Shown here one piece after another: positions 35,572-44,210 of a stretch of 64,000 bases of DNA; position 1 is the first letter of the stretch; the number at the start of each line of letters is the position of its first letter. A program made the position numbers and the translations under genes. The stretch is from a bacterium SCSIO 12643 (GTDB lineage Bacteria; Bacteroidota; Bacteroidia; Flavobacteriales_G; Salibacteraceae): positions 2,666,001-2,730,000 of the forward strand of contig CP073750.1 of the NCBI GenBank assembly GCA_024398135.1. The letters run 5' to 3'. The notes under the pieces are model-generated. The model ran no database searches and was not told the DNA's origin. It worked only from the letters and a program-made list of their open reading frames with translations.

Positions 35572-35887
35572 GATATGATATTGTTTATTTAGATTCATTT
35601 TAAATAAGCCGCGCAAAAGTATTTTGCCGCTTAGTAAGGGGACAATACCTAGTATATGGTAGTTTTTTTAGAGGTTATAGAAAGAGTATGGATAGCCAAC
35701 TGTGAATCAGATTTTTTGATAAAACCATGATTTTTCTAAAAAACGAAAATTACCTAGTTATAGGGATGGGGTTGGTGTAATAAGGTTAAAAATAAAAACA
35801 TAAAAAAGAGGTAGATAAAATAACTACCTCTTTTACATGAGTGAATAGATGTTAGTGAGTTAAAGGGTTAATGTGAGTTAGAAATGA
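35572..35887. other. Intergenic region between two surface-protein genes
   Basis: 316 nt. It holds the promoter region of the T9SS cargo gene (35572-35700; I see no full TAnnTTTG match) and the terminator of the next gene at 35801-35834. Nothing else was found. Confidence 0.6.
35801..35834 (-). terminator. Terminator after the beta-helix lipoprotein gene
   Basis: Perfect 11-bp stem (35804-35814 and 35824-35834, AAAAGAGGTAG / CTACCTCTTTT) with a 9-nt loop, T-run on the minus strand. Confidence 0.85.
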
Positions 35888-37933
35888 TTAGTATGGGGCT
35901 CCGTAAAGAAATGAGCTGAGCGGATAGTTCCCAGTATTTAGATATTTCCAGGTTTGTGTTCCGTCAATTGAAACACTGTATCCTCCATTTACATTAGACA
36001 TGACATCTGTATTTCCATCGTGATTCATATCTCCAAACCATAATTCATGTCTCATCTTGGAGGAAGTTGTTAAGTTTTGCCAATTTGCAGTTCCACCATT
36101 TGGGTTGCCATATGAAACCTGCCAATAAGTTCCTTGAGTGAAGAGGATGTCTGAAAAATTATCGTTGTTAAACTCACCTATGTATAACAATGATTGTGGT
36201 GCATTTGAAGTGGTGAGTACCGACCAATTGGTTTGTCCATCGTACGATACGTCAAAGTTTCCTGAGTTGACATGAAAAACATCTAAGATCTGATCATCTT
36301 TCACATTTTGAGGATCATGCCACTTTCCAAATAGCAAGTCTGGTAAAGTATAACCTGATGTATTAATGGTAGCCCAGGGACTTGAAGCTCCAGAAGATAC
36401 TTCCCATACACTTCCCGTGGTATAAAATGCATCTGTTTGATCATCCGAATCAAAATGTCCAAATTGTAAATCAGATACCGTAGCTTGTGAGGTCGCTAAA
36501 TGCGTCCAATCGTTGTTGTAATGTGGAGTATAGGAGATCGAACTCCAGGTTCCATTTTCGGATTTAAAAATCTCAGTTTCCATGTCATTATCAAAATTTC
36601 CAAAAGTGATAATTGATGTACCCATAGTACTACCACCCAAGGATAATATCATGTCATTGGTAGACGGTATTTTCCACCAGTTATAGAGATGATCTTTGTC
36701 CCAATTTTGATGAACATAATATCCCAGATAACTATTTTGGCCATAGATGTTGTTAAAAGCGATCATATTTCCAAGATGGTTTGAGTGCATATTACCGTTA
36801 TAATCCTGGCCAATAGATCCTCTCCATTGTGTTCCATATTCGAAGTAAACTTGCCGATTGTAGAAAATGTTATTTGTGATTCGACATTCGGTTTGAGGTC
36901 TCCCTTGAATGCCAATATTGGCAACATCAGCTGTGTTTCTTTGGCAACCATTTGTCGCTTTACGATAGTCTCCTTTGTCTCTAAACTCATTGTGATGAAT
37001 GTATATATATCGAGAAGAAAAAGGCATTTGATCAGGGTTTCTATGCATATCCATATTAACACCAAATTGCTCTTCCAAAATAATATTGCAGCTCGCTTCA
37101 TAACCTGAATGAGTTGAACCTCGACCCGCAATACAGTGTCTGTTACGATTAAATAGATTTTTTAAAATATGAACAAATCCATATGAAATTTGAACCCCAT
37201 AACCTAATCCTCCAAAGGCATTATCATGGAAGTAGTTGTGATCAACCTTAATATCCAATGGCATATCCGAATCTGTAAAACCGTTGTTGTTTATGGTAAC
37301 TCCGGAATGAGGAAAACAAGAGATTTCACAGTTATCAATTCGAGCGTTAGAGGCGTTGTAAACTTCAATTCCTCTCAAATGTGCGCCTCCCCATTCAGAC
37401 TCACATTCGCAGGTTGACCCTTTCATCTGGATACCGGTAATTCGACAATTGTTACCGCGGATTCTAAAAACAGGATCACCAACGGTAATGTATGGACCAA
37501 CTGTGATTAATGGTCCGTTTGAACCATTTTGACCACGATCTCCGGATATGGTGACATTGTTCACTCCAATTGGAATAGTAAAAGGTAGTGTAAGATTGGA
37601 GTTATTTAGGATGCTTTGAACATCAAGGTCTGTTTTTATATGAATGGTCATATTAGAACTCAAACCGGTTTGAAACAAATCAATAAAATCAAGTTCGCTA
37701 TAAATGTAATGATCATTGGGTTGTTCTATGACGATATCATCGTACCCTTCGCCTCCTCCAACTGGGTTTGCGGAGTTATCTTCATTATAGCAAGATGTGA
37801 GACTTATGGTATTATCCAGTTGATGTTCGCTTTTTTGAGGTAATGGGGCATGTAATTGTGAGTCATCAAGAATGCGTTCTTTTTTACATGAAATAGTAAG
37901 AAATAATAAGGTAAGAATGAGTAAGTTTTTCAT
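35888..37933 (-). CDS. Surface lipoprotein: parallel beta-helix plus VCBS-like repeats
   Basis: 681 residues. Type II signal (MKNLLILTLLFLTISC, Cys16). Residues about 100-400 look like a right-handed parallel beta-helix of the pectate-lyase type, with coil repeats such as NCRITGIQMKG, ARIDNCEISCF, HSGVTINNNGF, VDHNYFHDN and ITNNIFYNRQV. Residues 420-680 carry five FG-GAP/VCBS-like repeats with calcium-type loops (GNFDNDMETEIF, GHFDSDDQTDAF, GEFNNDNFSDILF, GDMNHDGNTDVM). It is likely a polysaccharide-binding or -cleaving surface protein. I see the fold but no defined catalytic residues. Confidence 0.8.
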   Translation of the reverse strand: MKNLLILTLLFLTISCKKERILDDSQLHAPLPQKSEHQLDNTISLTSCYNEDNSANPVGGGEGYDDIVIEQPNDHYIYSELDFIDLFQTGLSSNMTIHIKTDLDVQSILNNSNLTLPFTIPIGVNNVTISGDRGQNGSNGPLITVGPYITVGDPVFRIRGNNCRITGIQMKGSTCECESEWGGAHLRGIEVYNASNARIDNCEISCFPHSGVTINNNGFTDSDMPLDIKVDHNYFHDNAFGGLGYGVQISYGFVHILKNLFNRNRHCIAGRGSTHSGYEASCNIILEEQFGVNMDMHRNPDQMPFSSRYIYIHHNEFRDKGDYRKATNGCQRNTADVANIGIQGRPQTECRITNNIFYNRQVYFEYGTQWRGSIGQDYNGNMHSNHLGNMIAFNNIYGQNSYLGYYVHQNWDKDHLYNWWKIPSTNDMILSLGGSTMGTSIITFGNFDNDMETEIFKSENGTWSSISYTPHYNNDWTHLATSQATVSDLQFGHFDSDDQTDAFYTTGSVWEVSSGASSPWATINTSGYTLPDLLFGKWHDPQNVKDDQILDVFHVNSGNFDVSYDGQTNWSVLTTSNAPQSLLYIGEFNNDNFSDILFTQGTYWQVSYGNPNGGTANWQNLTTSSKMRHELWFGDMNHDGNTDVMSNVNGGYSVSIDGTQTWKYLNTGNYPLSSFLYGAPY

Positions 37934-38068
37934 CTTTTCAGGGAATTTAAAATAAGTAATTTAATTAAATGATTCCCGAAATTATGGAAGGTAGATATTC
38001 CTGTCAATACGTAGTTACCACATTTTTTTATACGTATTTACCGCAAAATAAGAAATGGTTTTTTTAAG

Positions 38069-38242
38069 TTAGTTTTTCTTTTTCAACTCTATGGAAGCTG
38101 TTCCAATTAAAATAATTCCACAAAACCCTCCCCAGAAGTAGTTGTTAAAAGGTTCTCCTTGAGTAAGCATAAATATGGATGAAAATACAGCGAGTGTGCC
38201 GATAATGATGATGATCCAAAATGAGATTGTTGACTTTTTCAT
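38069..38242 (-). CDS. Small membrane protein, 57 residues
   Basis: An ATG at 38242 opens a 57-codon frame: MKKSTISFWIIIIIGTLAV, a loop with TQGEPFNNYFWGG, and a second hydrophobic stretch FCGIILIGTAS before a Lys-rich end (IELKKKN). A basic start, two helices and a Lys-rich tail are the mark of a genuine small membrane protein. Family not recognised. It stands alone between a lipoprotein gene and an AraC gene. Confidence 0.65.
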   Translation of the reverse strand: MKKSTISFWIIIIIGTLAVFSSIFMLTQGEPFNNYFWGGFCGIILIGTASIELKKKN

Positions 38243-38316
38243 AACTACGTTTTATATAATGAATACTCTTGCAATGTTATGATGTCAGTGTATCTTAAAC
38301 TTGTACAAAAACGACA

Positions 38317-39138
38317 CTAAAGAAAAATGTAAGGATAGCTTTGAGAGCCAACGGGGGTAACTTGTTTAAAAAAATGACGAGGACTGATATGTGTTAACTT
38401 TTTGAATTCTTTGGTAAAGTGTGGAGAGTCATAGAATTCGCTCAATAAGCAGAGTTGGGTAAGGTTGTGTTGTTGATTTGGTTTGAATCTATTTTGAATT
38501 GCAGATCTGAATCGGATCACTCTTTTGTATTGAGCTGGAGTACACCCAAGGTACTTTTCGAAATTTCGGGTGATTGTTCGAGTTGAAACACCTAAGGAAT
38601 TTGCAATTTCAGAAACTTTGAGTTGGATATTTTTTTGAAATAATGCAATAGATTGTTCAACAATAGATAAGTCTTTGTTTTTTATCCGTTGCAACAAAAA
38701 GTTCTCTAGTACTTGAATTTGTTGCTCATTTGAGGATGGTTTAAATAGTTCCTTAACCATATTGATCCATTCGGGATCTAAAAGTTGTTGCACATTTTTA
38801 GGTGCTATTTCCTGAAATGATTTATCGAAGAAATAATTTAAACCGGCAGGTGTGAAGTTTATAGATACTTCCGGAACCAGATTCTTATAATTGAGGTGCA
38901 ATGGGATAAGATATTTGCCCAATATGATTGCAGAATACTGATTTGATTTGGCTTTGGAAATATGAAGATTTCTTTCTTGAAATTCTAATGCAGCGTTTTG
39001 ATAAAAAGCCATTGAAGATCCTCTTTGGGGAAAAGCAAAATAGTTTACCTCTTGAAGAGTACTATTTGTATCAAGAATAGCAAAATTGTAAATGTGTTTT
39101 TGAAGTTTTTCAGATTTAGGTTGAAATACCTGATACAT
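38317..39138 (-). CDS. AraC-family transcription regulator
   Basis: 273 residues. N-terminal sensory domain (about 1-165) of the type with LHLNYKNLVPEVSINFTPAGLNYFF, then a C-terminal double helix-turn-helix: IQLKVSEIANSLGVSTRTITRNFEKYLGCTPAQYKRVIRF, and LSEFYDSPHFTKEFKKLTHISPRHFFKQ. The target is not clear; the next genes downstream and upstream are unrelated by sequence. Confidence 0.9.
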   Translation of the reverse strand: MYQVFQPKSEKLQKHIYNFAILDTNSTLQEVNYFAFPQRGSSMAFYQNAALEFQERNLHISKAKSNQYSAIILGKYLIPLHLNYKNLVPEVSINFTPAGLNYFFDKSFQEIAPKNVQQLLDPEWINMVKELFKPSSNEQQIQVLENFLLQRIKNKDLSIVEQSIALFQKNIQLKVSEIANSLGVSTRTITRNFEKYLGCTPAQYKRVIRFRSAIQNRFKPNQQHNLTQLCLLSEFYDSPHFTKEFKKLTHISPRHFFKQVTPVGSQSYPYIFL

Positions 39139-39197
39139 GACTTAATTGTAATATTTCATTTCAATATTAACTAATTCAATATAATGGGGATAATGAT

Positions 39198-39578
39198 CTA
39201 CTTAATTTTTAGTGTCGATAACCTTTTTCGGTATTTCCAAGTTTCAGATGAACAATCTAGTGGAATTATGGTGTCATTTTCAATAAGTTCCAAACCACAG
39301 ATTCCTGGATGTTTTCTATAAATAGTTTTTGTCGCCCAGGGAAAGTCGATGTCGGTCATGGATGAACCAATCCACATGGATTCATTGGGTTGGATTTCAA
39401 TAATGGTATCTACCTTTGAGCTGAAAGGGCTGTGTTTTTTTCCTGTAGGGTATTTGGGGACATGTAATTTGATGCTTTCGGTACTTTTATTTTTTACTGT
39501 GTAATGTAATTGAATCACTGCATCGCATGAAGTCAGAATAAGAACGGTAAATACTAGTGTAAAACTATTTTTGATCAT
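39198..39578 (-). CDS. Hypothetical lipoprotein
   Basis: 126 residues. Type II signal (MIKNSFTLVFTVLILTSC, Cys18), then a small beta-rich domain with three further cysteines (KHPGICGLELI, LDCSSETW). It is 6 nt behind the 323-residue secreted protein gene, on the same strand, so the two are likely cotranscribed. No family recognised. Confidence 0.7.
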   Translation of the reverse strand: MIKNSFTLVFTVLILTSCDAVIQLHYTVKNKSTESIKLHVPKYPTGKKHSPFSSKVDTIIEIQPNESMWIGSSMTDIDFPWATKTIYRKHPGICGLELIENDTIIPLDCSSETWKYRKRLSTLKIK

Positions 39579-39584
39579 TTTAGA

Positions 39585-40556
39585 TTACAATTTATAATAA
39601 CACGTATACCATGAGCCATCATTTTGCAAGGTGGATTTAGAACCTATTTTTCCATTTTTATTATAAGTAAAAGTATAAGTGGAAATGTTATAATCTTTAA
39701 CAAGCTCCTCTTCTAATTCATTGATTAAACCACTGTAATAACAAGTTGCTTTTATCACTTGCCCCTGGGTATTGTATTCAAATAAAAATTGATCTCTCAT
39801 ACTTCCAATACTTTCACGTGAAAAGTAAATAAGGTTTTTCTGGTCATCATATGCCAGACTATCAAACTCTACACCTAAATTCCAATGATAACCGGTGATA
39901 CTTGTCAATAAGTTATTCTCATAACTGTAAAATATAGCCAGATCAACCAGATAGTCGTAAACTGCTTTTTTATCAATAACCGTGTCATACATTGAGAGAT
40001 CTAAGTACAGTTTATTTCTGTCTTGATAGGTCTCTTTTTTACCCCAATGCTGATGGACATAATCCATTAGTTTAAGCTGAATAGAGTGAATGGTTGAATC
40101 GTTTAATCCAGCACCACGAATTTCATTTTCAAATCTGAAAGGAGCAGTAGTGGGAAGTGTATCCTGAATCCTACCCACACTGTCATTGTAAAACTGAATA
40201 TAATAACTATACCATGTCGGAAGAGCTGTTGAGGATCTATAAATGGAATCATAGTTAATTACTTGTAAGGTGTCATTTACTTTGCTGGGGTCTGCATCAC
40301 TTGTTTGGGTGGAAATACTTCGAGGCGCTTCCAAAAAAGTTAGATGATCATATTTCAAATTTCCAAGATCATCCGTTTGAGTTTGAGAATTACATGTGAT
40401 GATAACGGTGTCTTTTATGTATCCGATACGATTTGCTTCCATTTCCCAAAACTTGATTTGACCATCAATGTCCAGATAAATTCCAATTGGATTTTGAGCA
40501 ATAGCAGAGATACCTGTGCATATGTATGCTAAAAGTATGAGTAGAAAAGTTTTCAA
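39585..40556 (-). CDS. Hypothetical secreted protein, TTG start
   Basis: 323 residues beginning at a TTG codon; a TAA lies directly upstream in frame and the signal peptide (KTFLLILLAYICTGISAIAQ) begins here, so no other start is possible. The mature part is rich in Tyr, Asp and Ser. The C-terminal segment (QFLFEYNTQGQVIKATCYYSG, YTFTYNKNGKIGSKSTLQNDG) has YD/RHS-like beta-strands of the kind found in surface or secreted proteins. No enzyme motif is seen. Confidence 0.7.
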   Translation of the reverse strand: MKTFLLILLAYICTGISAIAQNPIGIYLDIDGQIKFWEMEANRIGYIKDTVIITCNSQTQTDDLGNLKYDHLTFLEAPRSISTQTSDADPSKVNDTLQVINYDSIYRSSTALPTWYSYYIQFYNDSVGRIQDTLPTTAPFRFENEIRGAGLNDSTIHSIQLKLMDYVHQHWGKKETYQDRNKLYLDLSMYDTVIDKKAVYDYLVDLAIFYSYENNLLTSITGYHWNLGVEFDSLAYDDQKNLIYFSRESIGSMRDQFLFEYNTQGQVIKATCYYSGLINELEEELVKDYNISTYTFTYNKNGKIGSKSTLQNDGSWYTCYYKL

Positions 40557-40629
40557 TTAATTTTATATTGATCATTAATCTATTGCATAAATCGTACCTA
40601 AACGAAGTTAAATTATTGGGCCGAAATAG

Positions 40630-41271
40630 TTAAAAACTGACCCCAAGATTTAACCTGAAATAATGATTGCAAAATGTGTATCTATCTATATGGGGGGCAA
40701 ACCCAAGTTTGAAATCAGGTTTTATCAATAATTCAAATTTTGAGATTGGAATTTTCACTCCCGCAGCGAAATAAATTCCGGTATTACTTTCTATGGGGAT
40801 AGATTCATCAATTTCCTTTGAGTTGATATAGCCCCCATATTTGGATGGAATAAAAATATGAGTAGTTCCCTGCACATTAGAATTTAGTATAAAGTCCATA
40901 TAAACACCAGTTTCTACAAATACAGTGGGGTTGTCTTGTAAGTTGATCCTTATACCCAATGGAACGGATAAATAATGAAGTTTGTAGTTTAAATCAGCAG
41001 TACCGTAATAGAGTCCTTGATAATAAAAGCTACTATGAAAACGAATACAATTGTATTCGACTCCAAGCAAAATATTCGCTATTTTATTGGCCATGAAAAT
41101 GTGTTTTGCGCCAAAACCAAAACTATATCTGGGTTCAATTCCTTTATTAAGTTGGACGGTCCGATTGAGCGAAACGGTTAATTCATCTCGAAAAGATTTT
41201 TTTGAACCTTGACCATGGGATAAGAGATTTGTGATACATATGAATGCGATGAGTAAGCCATATTGTTTCAT
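40630..41271 (-). CDS. Outer-membrane beta-barrel protein
   Basis: 213 residues with a signal peptide (MKQYGLLIAFICITNLLSHGQ), alternating strands and a C-terminal aromatic residue (FRLNLGVSF), which is the usual barrel-assembly signal. Strands such as RYSFGFGAKHIF, LGVEYNCIRFH and NTGIYFAAGVKIPI fit an 8-stranded PorT-like porin fold. No partner or ligand is known. Confidence 0.75.
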   Translation of the reverse strand: MKQYGLLIAFICITNLLSHGQGSKKSFRDELTVSLNRTVQLNKGIEPRYSFGFGAKHIFMANKIANILLGVEYNCIRFHSSFYYQGLYYGTADLNYKLHYLSVPLGIRINLQDNPTVFVETGVYMDFILNSNVQGTTHIFIPSKYGGYINSKEIDESIPIESNTGIYFAAGVKIPISKFELLIKPDFKLGFAPHIDRYTFCNHYFRLNLGVSF

Positions 41272-41374
41272 CTTTCTGTAGTTTAAGTAATAGTATAACG
41301 TGTATTAAGGTTTTCATCGAATATAGTGAGAAATCAGATTGTTGCAAAACAAAAGTTTTTTGATTATCAATTGA

Positions 41375-41920
41375 TTATAATGGGGCGAATCTTTTTTGGA
41401 TTAGAATACCAATTACAAATGGAATAATAAGCGTAGTGAAGTACAACTTATAGATAAAATAGAATGATATAGGAATAGTAATGACAAACTCGAATAAAAA
41501 CAATTTAATAGAAGGATCGATATACGGATTGGAGGATATAAGGTTAGAAAGTAGTTTATAATAGGTCAAAATCAGATATGACAAATAATGGATGAGTGGA
41601 ACAAAAATGAGAACTAATGCGACAAGGTATTTTAGAGAATAATCGTTACTTGTTTTAAAAGTTTCTTTCCATGCGTAACCCAAAATCAAATAGGTGAGAG
41701 GTGGAGCGATAACGTAAAAGTGATAATGTATTAGTCCGAATGAAACATTATCTCCAAATATTCCGAAGAAGAAGAAGAAGAAGAAGAAGAAGAAGAAGAA
41801 GAAGAAGAAGAAGAAGAAGAAGAAGAAGAAGAAGAAGGCGACAATGGCATTAGATAACCCAAAGATTTTCCAATCTGAATTCAACACATCATAAAGTTGT
41901 TCTTTTTGAAAAAGGTCCAT
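41375..41920 (-). CDS. Membrane protein with a 24-residue phenylalanine run
   Basis: About 181 residues from the ATG at 41920; the longer frame starts at TTG. After a polar N-terminus (MDLFQKEQLYDVLNSDWKIFG) comes a hydrophobic segment consisting of 24 consecutive Phe, encoded by the GAA microsatellite on the plus strand. Four further membrane helices follow (YVIAPPLTYLILGYA, LVALVLIFVPLIHYLSYLI, LFLFEFVITIPISFYFIYKL, TTLIIPFVIGILI). Length changes would lengthen or shorten a helix without a frameshift. Function unknown. Confidence 0.6.
   Translation of the reverse strand: MDLFQKEQLYDVLNSDWKIFGLSNAIVAFFFFFFFFFFFFFFFFFFFFFFFFGIFGDNVSFGLIHYHFYVIAPPLTYLILGYAWKETFKTSNDYSLKYLVALVLIFVPLIHYLSYLILTYYKLLSNLISSNPYIDPSIKLFLFEFVITIPISFYFIYKLYFTTLIIPFVIGILIQKRFAPL
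41765..41836. repeat. GAA trinucleotide microsatellite, 24 copies
   Basis: 72 nt of uninterrupted GAA on the plus strand. Trinucleotide copies in-frame with a minus-strand gene give (Phe)24. Very long for a bacterial trinucleotide repeat; likely length-unstable. Confidence 0.98.
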
Positions 41921-41967
41921 CCTTAGAACTATAAGCAAATTGATGGATAAAATTAGTTTTTTAGGTG

Positions 41968-42348
41968 TTAAGATGTTTTTCTAAGTCCCATAAATCCGAG
42001 TAAACCGATAGGTAGTAAAAGTATCCATTGAGGCGTAAAAACCTGATGAATCAAGCTGGAAATAATAAATGCAATAGAAAAAGTAATGTAGAGAAAGTTG
42101 ATGCTTGAAATGGTATTGGAGAGATTTACTTTCGAAGTGTTCCAACCCGCTTGTAATAAAATGTATGATGAACCAAAAAGCATAACCGTTACCATATGCC
42201 AGGCGCCCCATAGTTGGGATTTAACATCAAGAAGTAAGTCTGTTTCCATTAGCGGGTCAACCAGTGTGACTTGTCCACCGAGAAGATGAAGGAATGCGGT
42301 AAATAAATTGAGTATACCAGCTGCAATCCAGTAATTATTTCGTTTCAT
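41968..42348 (-). CDS. Small four-helix membrane protein
   Basis: 126 residues from the ATG at 42348, overlapping the end of the next upstream gene by 14 nt; the alternative start at 42390 would overlap by 56. Four helices (YWIAAGILNLFTAFLHLLGG, MVTVMLFGSSYILLQAGW, INFLYITFSIAFIISSLI, WILLLPIGLLGFMGL). Third gene of a TetR-led operon. Family not recognised. Confidence 0.75.
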   Translation of the reverse strand: MKRNNYWIAAGILNLFTAFLHLLGGQVTLVDPLMETDLLLDVKSQLWGAWHMVTVMLFGSSYILLQAGWNTSKVNLSNTISSINFLYITFSIAFIISSLIHQVFTPQWILLLPIGLLGFMGLRKTS

Positions 42349-42748
42349 TTGAGATGAGTTTTTTGTTGATGCGTAACATGTAAATAGCATGAGGGAGCAT
42401 TAAAAAGGTCATTCCTGAAAAAGGGATCATGTATATCCCTATAAGAACGATGATTAGATAAGTCCATAAAAAGTTCTTTGGTAATAAACCCGTGGTTTTT
42501 TCAATATGAGAAATGAGCATCCCAAATGGGATGAGTAATAATCCAAAATAGAAAAACCAAAAAGCGGCAAAGTTCTCATAATTCATTCGTCCATTAAGCA
42601 ATGGAAATTCTGAAATACCGGTGCTTATTTGAAAGAAAGACTGATTCGAAAATCCCAGAAATTGTTTCCCAAATGCAAAGGGTGATATTCCTAGCAGTGT
42701 ATGCATTATTCCTAAAAGAATCATGCTGTTTCCTTGTGTGATTTTCAT
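42335..42748 (-). CDS. Small four-helix membrane protein
   Basis: 137 residues, four hydrophobic helices (SMILLGIMHTLLGISPFAF, YENFAAFWFFYFGLLLIPFG, LWTYLIIVLIGIYMIPFSG, TFLMLPHAIYML). Its ATG overlaps the TetR stop (4 nt), which shows tight coupling in the operon TetR - this gene - the next small membrane protein. The DUF6463-like pattern of a His in the first helix (MHTLLGI) is present, but I would not name a family firmly. Confidence 0.75.
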   Translation of the reverse strand: MKITQGNSMILLGIMHTLLGISPFAFGKQFLGFSNQSFFQISTGISEFPLLNGRMNYENFAAFWFFYFGLLLIPFGMLISHIEKTTGLLPKNFLWTYLIIVLIGIYMIPFSGMTFLMLPHAIYMLRINKKLISNETK

Positions 42749-43296
42749 AGATCTAAAAAGTGTTTTAATTCCGATTTCACCGACTTCAAATAATTTTTTG
42801 GCTGTTTTTTGTTTTTGATCATTTCATGATAGCCAATGAGATACTTATAAAAAATATCAGCTTTAATTGAAGCTTCTTTTTGAGGATATCCCAGTTCTTG
42901 AAAAAGTTGTGATGTAAAGCTCAATCTCCGTTGATCGACTTCATCAATGATTTTCTGGATTTCAGGTTTATTGGAAGCATAGCGTTTTAAGAAATAGATA
43001 AACTCCAGATAGGGATCATTCTTAAAGGCTATGGTTAAAAATTGTTCTAGTTTCTCTTGAGGAGTAGAAGCGTTTTCTGTTCGCTGGATCACTTGTTCGG
43101 TTTCTATTCTGATCCAGAATTGTATAAGTTCATGAATAAATTCCTTTTTTGATTTAAAGTGCCAGTAAAAGCTCGATTTATTACAAACGAGTTGTTTGGC
43201 CATTTTTTCAATAACAATTCCCGAGATTCCTTGATTGGAAAAGAGCTCATAGCCCAGCTGAATCCAATCCTCTTTTTGTGCAACTATTTTTGGCAT
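42745..43296 (-). CDS. TetR-family repressor, first gene of its operon
   Basis: 183 residues. N-terminal TetR helix-turn-helix (IQLGYELFSNQGISGIVIEKMAKQLVCNKSSFYWHFKSKKEFIHELIQ); the rest is a helical ligand-binding and dimer domain. Two small membrane-protein genes follow with overlaps, so the regulator likely controls its own operon through the inverted repeat at 43298-43361. The ligand is unknown. Confidence 0.92.
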   Translation of the reverse strand: MPKIVAQKEDWIQLGYELFSNQGISGIVIEKMAKQLVCNKSSFYWHFKSKKEFIHELIQFWIRIETEQVIQRTENASTPQEKLEQFLTIAFKNDPYLEFIYFLKRYASNKPEIQKIIDEVDQRRLSFTSQLFQELGYPQKEASIKADIFYKYLIGYHEMIKNKKQPKNYLKSVKSELKHFLDL

Positions 43297-43297
43297 T

Positions 43298-43361
43298 ATT
43301 AAACGGTTTCGTTTAGAAAAACAAATGTATGTTTTTTCTTTATTAGACGAAACCGTTTAAT
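43298..43361 (-). promoter_or_regulatory. TetR operator arms flanking a consensus promoter
   Basis: An inverted repeat with 18-nt arms (43298-43315 and 43344-43361; consensus ATTAAACGGTTTCGTTTA, 17 of 18 match). Between them on the minus strand sits a perfect -7 TACATTTG (43322-43329). The upstream arm carries a TTTC about 19 nt before it as -33. A dimer on each arm, or looped, would cover the promoter. The second arm ends 2 nt before the TetR ATG. Confidence 0.7.
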
Positions 43362-43380
43362 AGTTTTTTGTTTTAAATGA

Positions 43381-44148
43381 TTATTGGCTAAGCTGCGTCT
43401 TAAGAGCCTCCGCTCTTTGTCGACCACCTTCGTAATTGGGGTCTAATGCAATGGCTTTATCCAGATATTTGAGACTAAGTTCGCGATGTTTTTTTCCCTG
43501 ATTTTGATTTGCCCACGACCAGTAAGTAAAACTCATGATTTTAGAAGATGCATATTCAGGGTTGTCATTGTATTTGGTTATAATGGATTGCATATCTCTT
43601 TTCGCATGACGTCTTTTACAAAAGAATACCCCAGGTAGGTTTTCAGAAATACTTCCGCGTAAAAACTCCGGTAGATAGCATACTTCGGCATATTCCTTAA
43701 CTGCCTGGTCCAATAAGTTAAATGCCTGATTTAAATATTTTATTTTTTGTGTTTCGGCACTGATCAATGATAATGCAGAAGCTCTGTATGACACTATAAA
43801 TGGTTTTATTTCCGGAGTTAGATTTGGAGTGTTTAATGCGTCAGAAAGTTGATCAAAGCTTTTTTGTGCGTATCCACTGTATTGATATGAGTTTAAAAAT
43901 GAGAGGTTTAAGGCCACTTCATGATAAATAATTCCCAATCGAACCTGATGGATTAAAGAAGAATCTTTTAGATATTGACTTTCAACATCACTCAGTTTTT
44001 GCAGGAGTAGTTGCGAATCTATAATCTCCATGACATCTTCCAGTTGATGATGTATAGTTTTATATTTAGTTAGATCAAATGGTGTTGCAGCAGTGTTTTT
44101 AAAGAACAAACTACTTAGGATCGTTAATATTAAAATTGGATGTCTCAT
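43381..44148 (-). CDS. Hypothetical exported TPR-like protein
   Basis: 255 residues from the ATG at 44148 (the longer frame begins at TTG). Signal peptide MRHPILILTILSSLFFKNTAA. The mature part is all-helical, with segments such as VRLGIIYHEVALNLSFLNSY, ALSLISAETQKIKYLNQAFNLL and the C-terminal TPR unit LSLKYLDKAIALDPNYEGGRQRAEAL. It is probably periplasmic and acts by protein contacts. Between a Crp/Fnr gene and the TetR operon, not clearly tied to either. Confidence 0.7.
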   Translation of the reverse strand: MRHPILILTILSSLFFKNTAATPFDLTKYKTIHHQLEDVMEIIDSQLLLQKLSDVESQYLKDSSLIHQVRLGIIYHEVALNLSFLNSYQYSGYAQKSFDQLSDALNTPNLTPEIKPFIVSYRASALSLISAETQKIKYLNQAFNLLDQAVKEYAEVCYLPEFLRGSISENLPGVFFCKRRHAKRDMQSIITKYNDNPEYASSKIMSFTYWSWANQNQGKKHRELSLKYLDKAIALDPNYEGGRQRAEALKTQLSQ

Positions 44149-44210
44149 TTTACATGTTTTTGTTTGAGACAAATGTGTAGAGTAGATGGAGGTTAAGTCG
44201 TTGACTTAAG

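Noticed and set aside
41765-41836. Possible CRISPR-like or coding phase-variation switch
   Set aside because: It is a simple GAA tract without spacers, and 3-nt steps cannot shift the frame.
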